Source: an uncultured Collinsella sp.
GTDB taxonomy: Bacteria > Actinomycetota > Coriobacteriia > Coriobacteriales > Coriobacteriaceae
Reading direction: 5' to 3'
Length of the DNA: 64,000 nt
Assembly (NCBI GenBank): GCA_900542165.1
Contig: UQMM01000009.1
Span: 5,054 to 69,053 of the forward strand
Positions within the stretch are counted from its first letter, which is position 1. Each line of letters opens with the position of its first letter. A model generated the notes under the pieces. It did not search any database. It was not told the origin of the DNA and worked only from the letters and a program-made list of their open reading frames with translations. This document shows, piece after piece, positions 1 to 10,263 of the stretch. Position numbers and translations under genes: made by a program.

Positions 1-942
1 GTCGTCGGCGTACGAAGGCAGGTTGGCCGAGTAGATACCGTCGACATCCATACCGCGCATGGCGTTGACCGTAGCCACGATATCCTGAACGCTCATATCG
101 GTTACGAGCATATCGGACAGCGAATTAACCAGGCCAAAGATCTTCGTGGCATCGAAGTTATTGAGAATCTGGTTGGCAAGGGCGCCAAGCACCTGACGCT
201 GGTGGCGCATGCGCGTGTAATCGCCGTCGGCATAGGTGTAGCGGCAGCGGGCATAGGTAAGGGCGGTGGCACCGTCCATATGCTGCTGGCCAGCGGTAAT
301 CTTAATATCCAGGTGCTCGGGGTCGTCAACATCATCGGTTGCGTTAATGTCGATACCGCCAACCGAATCAATCAGCGCCTGCATACCGTCGAAGCTGACC
401 TCGGCATAGTGGGAAATCTGAACACCGCACAGCTCGTTGACCGCCTCGACCATGGCCTCGGCGCCGCCAACGGTATGGCAGGCGTTGATCTTCATGGTCT
501 CGCCCTTGTACTCGACCTTGGTGTCGCGCGGAACGGAAATGAGCGTCGCCTGCTTTTGCGTGGGGTCGATGCGTGCCAGGATAATCGAGTCGGCACGATA
601 CGTATCCTCGCCCGGACGGCCGTCGGTGCCAAGAAGCAGCACGTAGAACGGATCCTTTGCCTCATCGGTGTCAACCAGAACCCGACGCAGATTGTCGGTA
701 ATGACATTAGAATCGCCGAGCTTGCCCATAATGGTGGCAAACCACAGGCCGGCAGCGGTAGTGGCACTCAGCAGCACGCCAAGCACGACAATGAGCGCGA
801 CGTGACGAATCGTGTGGCTACGACGACGTTGACGAGCGCGCTCGGAATAGCGAGCCACGTTATCGCGACTGTAGATCTTGGCCTGCGCACCAGTTGAGGG
901 TCTTCGGGCGGTGGTATCCGCGAGGGGCTTTTTATTAAACAT
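1..942 (-). CDS. LCP (LytR-CpsA-Psr) family glycopolymer transferase, C terminus off the window
   Basis: Membrane-anchored LCP-family phosphotransferase, the kind of enzyme that moves undecaprenyl-linked glycopolymers onto peptidoglycan outside the membrane. The frame is open from the ATG at 940-942 to the window edge, so 314 codons are seen and the end is missing. A basic N-terminal tail leads into one membrane segment at about residues 46-70. The LCP core follows: GTDGR at 106-110, RAD at 117-119 and PRD at 139-141, the conserved Asp/Arg positions that hold the pyrophosphate lipid. It begins 12 bases after the murA stop on the same strand, so a murA-LCP cell-wall unit is likely. The start has only a weak ribosome site (CAGG). 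Which polymer is ligated cannot be told. Confidence 0.9.
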   Translation of the reverse strand, partial: MFNKKPLADTTARRPSTGAQAKIYSRDNVARYSERARQRRRSHTIRHVALIVVLGVLLSATTAAGLWFATIMGKLGDSNVITDNLRRVLVDTDEAKDPFYVLLLGTDGRPGEDTYRADSIILARIDPTQKQATLISVPRDTKVEYKGETMKINACHTVGGAEAMVEAVNELCGVQISHYAEVSFDGMQALIDSVGGIDINATDDVDDPEHLDIKITAGQQHMDGATALTYARCRYTYADGDYTRMRHQRQVLGALANQILNNFDATKIFGLVNSLSDMLVTDMSVQDIVATVNAMRGMDVDGIYSANLPSYADD

Positions 943-954
943 AGGCAACCTGTA

Positions 955-2238
955 TTAGTAGATGACGGGATCGGGGACGGTAGCATGCTCGACATGCGCG
1001 TCGAGCGCCTGCAGCTTTTCGACAAACTGCTCGTAGCCGCGCTTGATGTGATGGATAGCCGAAACCTCGGTCGTCCCGTCGGCGATCAAGCCCGCTACGA
1101 CGAGGGCCGCTCCGCCACGCAGATCGGGCGAGGTAACCTGTGCGCCCGAGAAGCCCTTGACGCCATGAATCATGGCATGATGACTCTCGATACGAATGTC
1201 GGCACCCATGCGCACCAGCTCAGAGGCAAACATAAAGCGATTCTCGAAGATGTTCTCGGTAATAACGGAACTGCCGTCGGCAAGGGCGGAGAGTACCATA
1301 ATCTGCGCCTGCATGTCCGTCGGGAAGCCGGGGAACGGAAGCGTCTGGATGTCGACCGGCTTGATACGCTCGGCACGGTTCACATGGACACCATCCTCGA
1401 CGCGCTCGCAATCGATACCCATGAGCTCCATCTTCTTGAGCACCATGCCCAAGTGAATGGGGCAAAAGCCCGTGACATCGACACCGCGATCGTCGGCCAT
1501 CAACGCACCGGCAACGATAAAGGTACCGGCCTCGATGCGGTCGCCTACCACGCGATGGGTAACAGGATGGAGCTCTTCCACGCCTTCGATAGTCACGACG
1601 GGCGTGCCGGCGCCAACAATCTTGGCGCCCATCTCGTTGAGCATGTTGGCGAGATCGACAATCTCGGGCTCGCGGGCGGCATTGTCGATAACCGTGGTGC
1701 CCTGTGCGCGCACAGAGGCCATGATGAGGTTCTCGGTCGCACCGACGCTGGCGAACTCGAGCGTGACGGTGGTACCGCGCAGACCTTGGGGCGCATTGGC
1801 GTTGATGTAACCGTGGGCGGTATCAAACTCAACGCCCAGGGCCTCGAGACCCAGAATGTGCATATCGATCTTGCGAGCACCCAGGTTGCAGCCGCCCGGC
1901 ATGGCAATCTTGGCGCGATGGAAGCGGCCCAGCAGGGGTCCCATGACGGCGGTGGAAGCACGCATCTTGGCAACGAGCTCGTAGGGGGCCTCCCAAGAAT
2001 CGACCTGAGAGGTATCAATCTCGAGCGTGTGCTCGTCGAGAACATCGATCGTAGCGCCCATGCCCTTGAGCACCTTGCCCATCACGTGAACATCGGAAAT
2101 ATCGGGCACGTTCTGCAGCGTCGTCTTGCCCGGCGCCAGAAGCGTTGCCGCCATGAGTTTGAGCGCGGAGTTCTTGGCACCCGAGACGGGCACGGAGCCT
2201 CCGATGGCGTGGCCACCCTCAACGCGAATAATATCCAA
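955..2238 (-). CDS. murA: UDP-N-acetylglucosamine 1-carboxyvinyltransferase (MurA)
   Basis: Cytoplasmic enzyme of the first committed step of peptidoglycan synthesis, transferring enolpyruvate from PEP to UDP-GlcNAc. The 427-residue length is normal. The substrate-binding K22-N23 pair sits in GAKNSALK, and the catalytic loop MPGGCNLGARKID carries Cys117, the residue alkylated by fosfomycin; some bacteria have Asp there, this one keeps Cys. The start codon is TTG (2236-2238), supported by AAAGGG six bases upstream and by no better ATG. The gene follows the ATP synthase operon on the same strand, but a strong terminator-like hairpin (2251-2290) lies immediately upstream, leaving almost no room for its own promoter. 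The LCP gene follows 12 bases downstream. Confidence 0.97.
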   Translation of the reverse strand: MDIIRVEGGHAIGGSVPVSGAKNSALKLMAATLLAPGKTTLQNVPDISDVHVMGKVLKGMGATIDVLDEHTLEIDTSQVDSWEAPYELVAKMRASTAVMGPLLGRFHRAKIAMPGGCNLGARKIDMHILGLEALGVEFDTAHGYINANAPQGLRGTTVTLEFASVGATENLIMASVRAQGTTVIDNAAREPEIVDLANMLNEMGAKIVGAGTPVVTIEGVEELHPVTHRVVGDRIEAGTFIVAGALMADDRGVDVTGFCPIHLGMVLKKMELMGIDCERVEDGVHVNRAERIKPVDIQTLPFPGFPTDMQAQIMVLSALADGSSVITENIFENRFMFASELVRMGADIRIESHHAMIHGVKGFSGAQVTSPDLRGGAALVVAGLIADGTTEVSAIHHIKRGYEQFVEKLQALDAHVEHATVPDPVIY

Positions 2239-2250
2239 GGTCTACCCTTT

Positions 2251-2290
2251 CAAAAAGCATGCCCGGGGTGGCTGGGCCATCCCGGGCATG
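2251..2290 (-). terminator. Rho-independent terminator or attenuator between atpC and murA
   Basis: A perfect 10-bp inverted repeat CATGCCCGGG (2258-2267) / CCCGGGCATG (2281-2290) with a 13-nt loop is followed, on the minus strand, by CTTTTTG. It lies after the atpC stop and ends only about 13 bases before the murA start codon. Confidence 0.85.
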
Positions 2291-2326
2291 ATGTGTTCGC
2301 AAATGGTCGAACGCTAAATCGTTTGA

Positions 2327-2719
2327 CTATTGGGCAAGCTTGAGCTTACACCATGCGATTTCATTATAGAGGTAGGCGCGGCGTGCATCATCCTCCGACA
2401 AATTACCCAGCTTCTCTTCAAAACCTTGAATATCAGCTTTAAGCTTGTCGGCATCGACGGTCGCCAAATCGCAAGCGCGCTCGGCGAGAACGGTCACGAC
2501 ATCGTCCGCAACCTGGGCATAGCCGCCGGCCACGGCAAACGTGTGGTCGACAGTGCCCATGGCCTTATCGGAAACGCGAACGTAACCGCGGTCGATCGTG
2601 CAGATCTCGCTGGAGTGAGCAGGCAGAACGCCAAACTCGCCATCCGTGGACGGAATCGACACAAACGCAGCGTCGCCCTCATAGGCGCAGCTCACGGGGC
2701 ACACGATGCGGATACGCAT
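2327..2719 (-). CDS. atpC: ATP synthase F1 epsilon subunit
   Basis: Central-stalk epsilon subunit of the F1Fo ATP synthase, coupling gamma rotation to catalysis and often restraining ATP hydrolysis. 130 residues, with an N-terminal beta-barrel domain (VSIPSTDGEFGVLPAHS at about 20-36 is the family hallmark) and a helical C-terminal tail. It is the last gene of the operon, three bases after the atpD stop, and is followed by the terminator at 2251-2290. Confidence 0.95.
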   Translation of the reverse strand: MRIRIVCPVSCAYEGDAAFVSIPSTDGEFGVLPAHSSEICTIDRGYVRVSDKAMGTVDHTFAVAGGYAQVADDVVTVLAERACDLATVDADKLKADIQGFEEKLGNLSEDDARRAYLYNEIAWCKLKLAQ

Positions 2720-2722
2720 AAC

Positions 2723-5085
<2,363 letters not shown>

Positions 5086-5090
5086 GGGGC

Positions 5091-6689
5091 TTAGTTCTCC
5101 TCTGATCCAGAAACATCCGAATGGTGCTTGGCCATGAACTGCTGCTTGAAGTCGCCGATGACGCGCAAGAGCTCAGCCTTGGTGTCATCATCGATCTTCT
5201 TGGCGCGAACCTTGTCGAGCAGCGAGCCAAAGCCATTGTCCATGTACTCGATGAGCTCGGCACGGAAAGGCAGCACGTCGGCAATCTCCAGGTCATCCAG
5301 GAAGCCCTCGTTGCCAGCGAACAGCGCAACGATCTGCTCGCCAACCTCAAACGGCTTGTAGCGCGGCTGCTTCAGGAGCTCGGTCATGCGGGCACCATGG
5401 GTCAGCTGCTTCTGAGTAGCCTCGTCAAGGTCGGAGCCAAACTGCGTAAAGCCAGCGAGCTCCTGATAGGAAGCGAGGTCCAGACGGAGGTTGCCGGCGA
5501 CCTGCTTCATGGCCTTGGTCTGCGCGTCGCCACCGACGCGGGACACGGAAATGCCCACGTCGACTGCCGGGCGCTGGCCCTGGAAGAAGAGCTCGGACTG
5601 CAGGTAGATCTGACCATCGGTAATGGAAATGACGTTGGTCGGAATGTAGGCCGAGACGTCGCCGTCCTGGGTCTCGATGATCGGAAGAGCCGTCATGGAG
5701 CCGTAACCGTTCTTCTTGGACATCTTGACGGCACGCTCGAGCAGACGAGAGTGCAGGTAGAAGATGTCGCCAGGATAGGCCTCGCGTCCGGGCGGACGAT
5801 GCAGCGTCAGCGACATCTGACGGTAAGCCACAGCCTGCTTGGACAGGTCGTCGTAGATGACGAGCACGTGGCCACCGGGGTTGGTCTCGCTGGCGGGCTT
5901 GCCGTCCTCGCCGTTGTACATGAAGAACTCGCCGATAGCGGCACCGGCCATAGGCGCGATGTACTGCATAGGGGCGGAATCGGCAGCGGTGGCCGAAACG
6001 ATGATGGTGTAGTCGAGCGCACCGTGCTGAGCGAGGGTCTCGCGGATGTTGGCAACCGTGGAGGCCTTCTGGCCGATGGCGACATAGATGCAGACCATGC
6101 CCTTGCCGCGCTGGTTGAGGATAGCGTCGATGGCGATGGCGGTCTTACCGGTCTTACGGTCGCCGATGATGAGCTCACGCTGACCACGGCCGATAGGCAC
6201 CATGGAGTCGATGGCCAACAGGCCGGTCTGAACCGGCTCGCACACCGGGGTACGGTCGATGACGCCGGGGGCCTTGAACTCGATGGGACGACGGTGCGTG
6301 GCGACGATGTCGCCCAGGCCGTCGATGGGCTGGCCGAGCGGATTGACGACGCGGCCGAGCATGGCGCGGCTCACAGGGATATCCATAATGCGGCCAGTGG
6401 TGCGGCACTCGTCGCCTTCCTTGATGGAGTCGACGGCACCAAACAGAACGGCGCCGACCTCGTCACGGTCAAGGTTCTGGGCAAGGCCGAAGACGGTCTC
6501 ACCGGTATCGGAGCTCTTGAACTCCAGAAGCTCGCCTGCCATGGCGCTCTTGAGGCCGGAGACGCGCGCGATGCCGTCGCCTACCTCGTCGACCGTTGAA
6601 ACCTCATGCGTATCGACCGTCGCGGAGAGGCTCGTGAGCTGCTCCTGCAGTTTCTTGGCGATATCCTGGGCATTGAGGGTTTCGGACAT
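5091..6689 (-). CDS. atpA: ATP synthase F1 alpha subunit
   Basis: Non-catalytic nucleotide-binding alpha subunit of F1, 532 residues. Walker A GDRKTGKT is at 176-183, the catalytic-site Arg region [10 protein letters not shown] follows further down, and the N-terminal beta-barrel contains [14 protein letters not shown]. Its ATG overlaps the atpH stop by one base. A charged C-terminal tail ([11 protein letters not shown]) extends slightly past the usual end. Confidence 0.98.
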   Translation of the reverse strand: MSETLNAQDIAKKLQEQLTSLSATVDTHEVSTVDEVGDGIARVSGLKSAMAGELLEFKSSDTGETVFGLAQNLDRDEVGAVLFGAVDSIKEGDECRTTGRIMDIPVSRAMLGRVVNPLGQPIDGLGDIVATHRRPIEFKAPGVIDRTPVCEPVQTGLLAIDSMVPIGRGQRELIIGDRKTGKTAIAIDAILNQRGKGMVCIYVAIGQKASTVANIRETLAQHGALDYTIIVSATAADSAPMQYIAPMAGAAIGEFFMYNGEDGKPASETNPGGHVLVIYDDLSKQAVAYRQMSLTLHRPPGREAYPGDIFYLHSRLLERAVKMSKKNGYGSMTALPIIETQDGDVSAYIPTNVISITDGQIYLQSELFFQGQRPAVDVGISVSRVGGDAQTKAMKQVAGNLRLDLASYQELAGFTQFGSDLDEATQKQLTHGARMTELLKQPRYKPFEVGEQIVALFAGNEGFLDDLEIADVLPFRAELIEYMDNGFGSLLDKVRAKKIDDDTKAELLRVIGDFKQQFMAKHHSDVSGSEEN

Positions 6690-7165
6690 TAGGCTTCACC
6701 TCCGTACGAATTAGCAGAGTTTGCGAGGGTCTCCTGCGCGATGCGCAGCTGCGTCTTGACGGAAATGTCACGACGCTCGCCGCGGGCCTCGAGCACCAGG
6801 CCGCCCACGATAGACGGGTCGACCTGCTCGATAAGGAATACCTTGCGGCCGAAGTCCTGCTCGCATTTCTTAGTGATGGTTTGACGCAGCTCGTCGTCGA
6901 GCGGGATCGCCGTGGTGACGGTCACGCCCACTACATCCTCGTCTTCCTCGGCAACATACTTAAAGGCAGCTGCCACCTTGGGAAGAAGGTCGAGCTGGTC
7001 GCGCTTGGACATGGTGTCGAGCACGGCGATGATCTCGGGGCTGGCAGAAGCCAGGCGCTCGATCATCTCGAGGTCCTCGAACACATGGTTCTCGGCCTTA
7101 GCGGCTTCCAGAAGGGAGCGCGCGTAGGTCTCGAGCACCTTGTCCTGATAGCGGCTAGTCGGCAT
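6689..7165 (-). CDS. atpH: ATP synthase F1 delta subunit
   Basis: Peripheral-stalk delta (OSCP-like) subunit linking the b subunit to the top of F1. 158 residues, slightly short for the family but complete: an N-terminal helical bundle ([15 protein letters not shown]) and a C-terminal segment with [19 protein letters not shown], the diagnostic delta motif. The start overlaps the atpF 3' end by 11 bases and the stop overlaps the atpA start by one base, as expected in this tightly packed operon. Confidence 0.95.
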   Translation of the reverse strand: MPTSRYQDKVLETYARSLLEAAKAENHVFEDLEMIERLASASPEIIAVLDTMSKRDQLDLLPKVAAAFKYVAEEDEDVVGVTVTTAIPLDDELRQTITKKCEQDFGRKVFLIEQVDPSIVGGLVLEARGERRDISVKTQLRIAQETLANSANSYGGEA

Positions 7166-7757
7166 TCAGGCTACCTGCTTCCTGGATGTAGCGCTCGATG
7201 AGCTTCTTCTGCTCGGCCTCGTCTGCAAGCGACTCGCCAACAATCTTGGTGGCGACGGCAACGGACAGGTCGGCGATAGAGCTCGCGGCACCGGCGTAGA
7301 TGGACTTGCGCTCGTCCTCAACGGTCGTGTGGGCCTTGGCGATAATCTCCTCGGCCTCCTTGTGGGCAGCCTCGATGATACGGGCGCGCTCGGACTCGGC
7401 GTCCTTACGGGCCTCGAGAACGATGTCGGCAGCCTGACGACGGGCGTCGGTGACGATCGAGTCGGACTCAGCGCGCTTGGCGATAGCCTCCTGCTTGGTC
7501 TTCTCGGCCTCGTCGAGGCTCTCCTCGATCTTCTTGCCGCGCTCCTCCATGGTCTTCATGATGCCCGGCAGGGCGACCTTGGCCAGCACGATCCAGATAA
7601 TCAGGAAGGCGATAAGCGCCGGGATGAACTCCGCCATCTTAGGGATGAGGATGTCCGCACCGGCAGCGCCGTCCTCAGCGAACGCGGAAACCGGCATGAG
7701 CAGCGCGGCCGCGGACGCGGAGAGTGCGATCGCGCTCTTCTGGGATGAAAGATTCAT
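7155..7757 (-). CDS. atpF: ATP synthase Fo b subunit with a signal-peptide-like N terminus
   Basis: Peripheral-stalk b subunit, 200 residues. The membrane helix (FIPALIAFLIIWIVLAKVALP, about residues 44-64) is followed by a long charged coiled coil (about 70-180) that reaches F1. Unusually, about 28 residues precede it: a hydrophobic stretch ending in PVSAFAEDG that reads like a cleavable signal peptide (Ala-Phe-Ala before the acidic stretch). Most bacterial b subunits start at the membrane helix itself, although some lineages carry such a leader. The ATG at 7755-7757 is preceded by GGAGCG. It lies between atpE and atpH. Confidence 0.95.
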   Translation of the reverse strand: MNLSSQKSAIALSASAAALLMPVSAFAEDGAAGADILIPKMAEFIPALIAFLIIWIVLAKVALPGIMKTMEERGKKIEESLDEAEKTKQEAIAKRAESDSIVTDARRQAADIVLEARKDAESERARIIEAAHKEAEEIIAKAHTTVEDERKSIYAGAASSIADLSVAVATKIVGESLADEAEQKKLIERYIQEAGSLNAD

Positions 7758-7772
7758 ACTTGACGCTCCGTG

Positions 7773-7967
7773 CTATTTAACGATCAGCGCGACAACGAAG
7801 CCGATCAGAGCCAGAGCCTCGCCGAAGGCGGAGCCCATGATGAAGACGGTGAACACGCGGCCCTGGACCTCAGGCTGACGGGCCATAGCACCCGTAGCAC
7901 CCAGAGCAGACAGGCCGATAGCAAGACCAGCGCCGATAACACCGAGACCGTAACCGATAACTCCCAC
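7773..7967 (-). CDS. atpE: ATP synthase Fo c subunit
   Basis: Proteolipid of the rotor ring. At 64 residues it is at the short end of the family: two glycine/alanine-rich membrane helices joined by the polar loop RQP (30-32). The ion-carrying carboxylate is Glu50 in FGEALALIGF; the residues after it (Ala-Leu-Ala) lack the Ser/Thr and Tyr seen in sodium-binding rings, so protons are the likely coupling ion (inference). The start is GTG at 7965-7967 behind a strong AAAGGAGG site only about four bases away; no in-frame ATG is available. Confidence 0.93.
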   Translation of the reverse strand: MGVIGYGLGVIGAGLAIGLSALGATGAMARQPEVQGRVFTVFIMGSAFGEALALIGFVVALIVK

Positions 7968-8091
7968 GATTCCTCCTTTGTCGTGCGTGTCTTATTTCAC
8001 GCAGGATAACCTTTTTATAACTGCCGGACTCCATGGGTACGGGCACCGGCGGTTTAACGAATTGCCTTACCTTTAAGGCGCGAACGGAAGA

Positions 8092-8895
8092 CTACTCCTC
8101 CTCCGCGACCTCCTCTGCCTCGGAGACATACACGGCGGTAAGAACCGTGAAGACGTAAGCCTGGATGGCGCCGACCACAAGCTCGATCGCATAGATCAGG
8201 ATGAGGATGGCAAGCCAGGCCAGCGAAGGCAGGGCGCCGACGGCGTGGGCCGCGGAAACCTGCTGAAGCAGCGGCTGCATGAACATGCTCGCCATGATGG
8301 CGAACGAGCCCATGACCACGTGTCCTGCGAACATGTTGCAGAACAGACGGACGGCGAGCGTGATGAGGCGCAGGAAGGTCGAGAAAAGCTCGACGACCCA
8401 CACGAGCACGTTCATCGGGAAGCTCACGCCCTGCGGGGCGAGGCTCTTGATGTAGCCGATCACGCCGTGAGCCTTGCATCCGTAGTAGATGAAGTACACG
8501 AAGGCGAAGATGGCGAGCGCGGCGGTGGAGCCGATTGCGCCGGTGCCGGGCTTCATTCCCGGGATCAGGCCGATCATGTTGTTGATCAGGATGAACAGGA
8601 AAAGCGAGCACAGGAACGGGAAGTGCTTCTTCCAGTTCTCACCCACGACGCCCTTGCCGATATCGTTCTCGACGTACTCGATGATGTACTCGAAACCGTT
8701 GACGAAGAAGCCCTTGGGAACCAGGGTCTGCTTCTTCTTGAACACGGCCAGGACGATCAGGAGCACGATCGTGGAGACGATCAGCCAAAACGAGTACTGC
8801 GTGATGCCGCAGCTCAGATCGCCCACGACAGGGGTGGAGCTGAACTCGCTGACCAGATGATTAATCTCATCAGGCAGCTTTTCAAAAATTTCCAC
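8092..8895 (-). CDS. atpB: ATP synthase Fo a subunit
   Basis: Membrane stator subunit that forms the ion half-channels against the c ring. 267 residues with about six hydrophobic segments. The essential Arg is R183 in ITLAVRLFCNMFAGH, the equivalent of E. coli R210. The C terminus ends in an acidic tail (SEAEEVAEEE). The start is GTG at 8893-8895, three bases after the stop of the upstream small membrane gene, with GAAAGG upstream as ribosome site. First of the structural genes of the complex. Confidence 0.96.
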   Translation of the reverse strand: MEIFEKLPDEINHLVSEFSSTPVVGDLSCGITQYSFWLIVSTIVLLIVLAVFKKKQTLVPKGFFVNGFEYIIEYVENDIGKGVVGENWKKHFPFLCSLFLFILINNMIGLIPGMKPGTGAIGSTAALAIFAFVYFIYYGCKAHGVIGYIKSLAPQGVSFPMNVLVWVVELFSTFLRLITLAVRLFCNMFAGHVVMGSFAIMASMFMQPLLQQVSAAHAVGALPSLAWLAILILIYAIELVVGAIQAYVFTVLTAVYVSEAEEVAEEE

Positions 8896-8898
8896 GAC

Positions 8899-9222
8899 TT
8901 ACCTTTCGACCTCATGAGGATCTCGCAGCGCCTTGGCGACACGAACCGTGCAGGCGGCCATAAAGGCCACGAAGCCGATCGCCTCGCCCAGGAGGAACAT
9001 GCGAAATGCCTCTCCGAACAACACAAACACAACCAAGGTAAAGACGAGCAGGGCGATTGCCGAGACCGCCAGACTCACCATACCCTTGAGCATGTCCGCA
9101 TTCTGTTTATCGTCAAGAACCGGCTTGAGCGTAAAGACAAAGGGAAGGAAGGCGACCGCGCCCGCGATGGCACCTGCAACGATAGCGAGCAGATCGGCTA
9201 TCTGAAACACTGGCGTCCTCAC
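8899..9222 (-). CDS. AtpI-like small membrane protein at the head of the ATP synthase operon
   Basis: Hydrophobic 107-residue protein with about three to four membrane segments (IVAGAIAGAVAFLPFVF, VSLAVSAIALLVFTLVVFVL, GFVAFMAACTV). Position, size and topology match the AtpI/UncI slot at the head of many atp operons, where AtpI is thought to help assemble the c ring, but sequence similarity alone would not prove it. Annotated from the GTG at 9220-9222; a second GTG four codons on (CCAGTG, with GAGG six bases ahead) is an equally good start. Directly followed by atpB. Confidence 0.7.
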   Translation of the reverse strand: MRTPVFQIADLLAIVAGAIAGAVAFLPFVFTLKPVLDDKQNADMLKGMVSLAVSAIALLVFTLVVFVLFGEAFRMFLLGEAIGFVAFMAACTVRVAKALRDPHEVER

Positions 9223-9272
9223 TTTCCCTTTTTAACGCTTCACAGAACAGTTCCCGCCAAACATTGGTGACT

Positions 9273-9300
9273 ATTGTACGAGCCAATCGCTAAAGTACAA
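9273..9300 (-). promoter_or_regulatory. Putative sigma-70-type promoter of the ATP synthase operon
   Basis: On the minus strand TTGTAC (9295-9300) and TACAAT (9273-9278) are separated by 16 bases and lie about 50 bases ahead of the first gene of the operon. This is the best match in the 270-base gap between upp and the operon. Confidence 0.5.
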
Positions 9301-9415
9301 CCGAAAAAGCATCGGTTAATACGCACCTGTTCGTTTTCTTAAGACCTTCTTTATGCCGCAGGTACGGTAATACGTTTTTCTCGAACCCTGCAGGGCAAAA
9401 CGTCCGTTAACAGGA

Positions 9416-9450
9416 GTGCGCGCGGTCGCCTTTTGTTCGTCCGCGCGCAC
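9416..9450 (-). terminator. GC-rich hairpin downstream of upp
   Basis: Perfect 10-bp inverted repeat GTGCGCGCGG (9416-9425) / CCGCGCGCAC (9441-9450) with a 15-nt loop, 43 bases after the upp stop. On the minus strand no clean T run follows, so termination is plausible but not certain. Confidence 0.4.
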
Positions 9451-9492
9451 CGTTTCTTCGTATTTGCAGCCGCGGCCGTCTTAGCCCAGCGA

Positions 9493-10140
9493 CTAGAGCG
9501 TGCCGTAGATGCGGTCGCCGGCGTCGCCGAGGCCGGGAACGATGTAGGCAGCCTCGTTGAGATGGTCGTCGATGGCGCAGGTATAGATATGCACATCAGG
9601 GTCCTTCTCAGTCAGCGACTTGAGGCCCTCGGGGGCCGCGACGATGCACAGCATGCGGATGTCCTTGACACCGCGCTCGCGCAGGTAGCTAATGGCCATC
9701 TCGGCCGAACCGCCCGTGGCGAGCATGGGGTCGACGACCAGGCAGATGCGCTGGTCGATATCCTTGGGCATCTTGCAGTAATACTCGTGCGGCTCGTGGG
9801 TGACTTCGTCGCGCTCCATACCGATGTGGCCCACGCGAGCGGAGGGCACCAGGTCGAGGATGCCGTCGACCATGCCAAGGCCCGCACGCAGGATGGGCAC
9901 GATGGCGAGTTTCTTGCCGGCAAGCTGTTTGAACGTGGCGGTAGTGATGGGGGTCTCGACCTCGACGTCTTCCATAGGCAGGTCGCGCATGGCCTCGTAG
10001 CCGTCAAAAAGCGCGAGTTCGCGCACGAGCTGACGGAACTGGTTGGTGCCGGTGTTTTTGTCGCGCAGGATCGACAGCTTGTGCTGGACGAGCGGGTGAT
10101 CGACAAGCGTCACACGGGACGCATCGTAGGTGACGGTCAT
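9493..10140 (-). CDS. upp: Uracil phosphoribosyltransferase
   Basis: Cytoplasmic pyrimidine-salvage enzyme making UMP from uracil and PRPP. 215 residues from the ATG at 10138-10140; an upstream in-frame ATG (10200) would add 20 residues with no family counterpart, whereas AAGGGG lies ahead of the chosen start. The N terminus [18 protein letters not shown] and the PRPP loop [12 protein letters not shown] are hallmarks, and the C-terminal [16 protein letters not shown] is the uracil-binding end. It stands alone between glpK and the atp operon on the same strand. Confidence 0.96.
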   Translation of the reverse strand: MTVTYDASRVTLVDHPLVQHKLSILRDKNTGTNQFRQLVRELALFDGYEAMRDLPMEDVEVETPITTATFKQLAGKKLAIVPILRAGLGMVDGILDLVPSARVGHIGMERDEVTHEPHEYYCKMPKDIDQRICLVVDPMLATGGSAEMAISYLRERGVKDIRMLCIVAAPEGLKSLTEKDPDVHIYTCAIDDHLNEAAYIVPGLGDAGDRIYGTL

Positions 10141-10263
10141 GGATTGATTGCCCCTTTCGTTGCGGCCGCAAAACGGCCTTGCTGACAAGGCGTGCAACAA
10201 TGTTGCCGCCGCACGCCATGCATTAGTTTAGCGGTTTGTTGTATCGAGCAGCCCATCGCAGCC

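Noticed and set aside
7773..7967. Sodium-dependent ATP synthase
   Set aside because: The c subunit lacks the polar residues next to the essential Glu that form a sodium site, so proton coupling is more likely.
10141..10263. Terminator or regulatory RNA between glpK and upp
   Set aside because: Several short GC-rich stems are possible (GGCGTGC/GCACGCC) but none has a T run or conserved motif.
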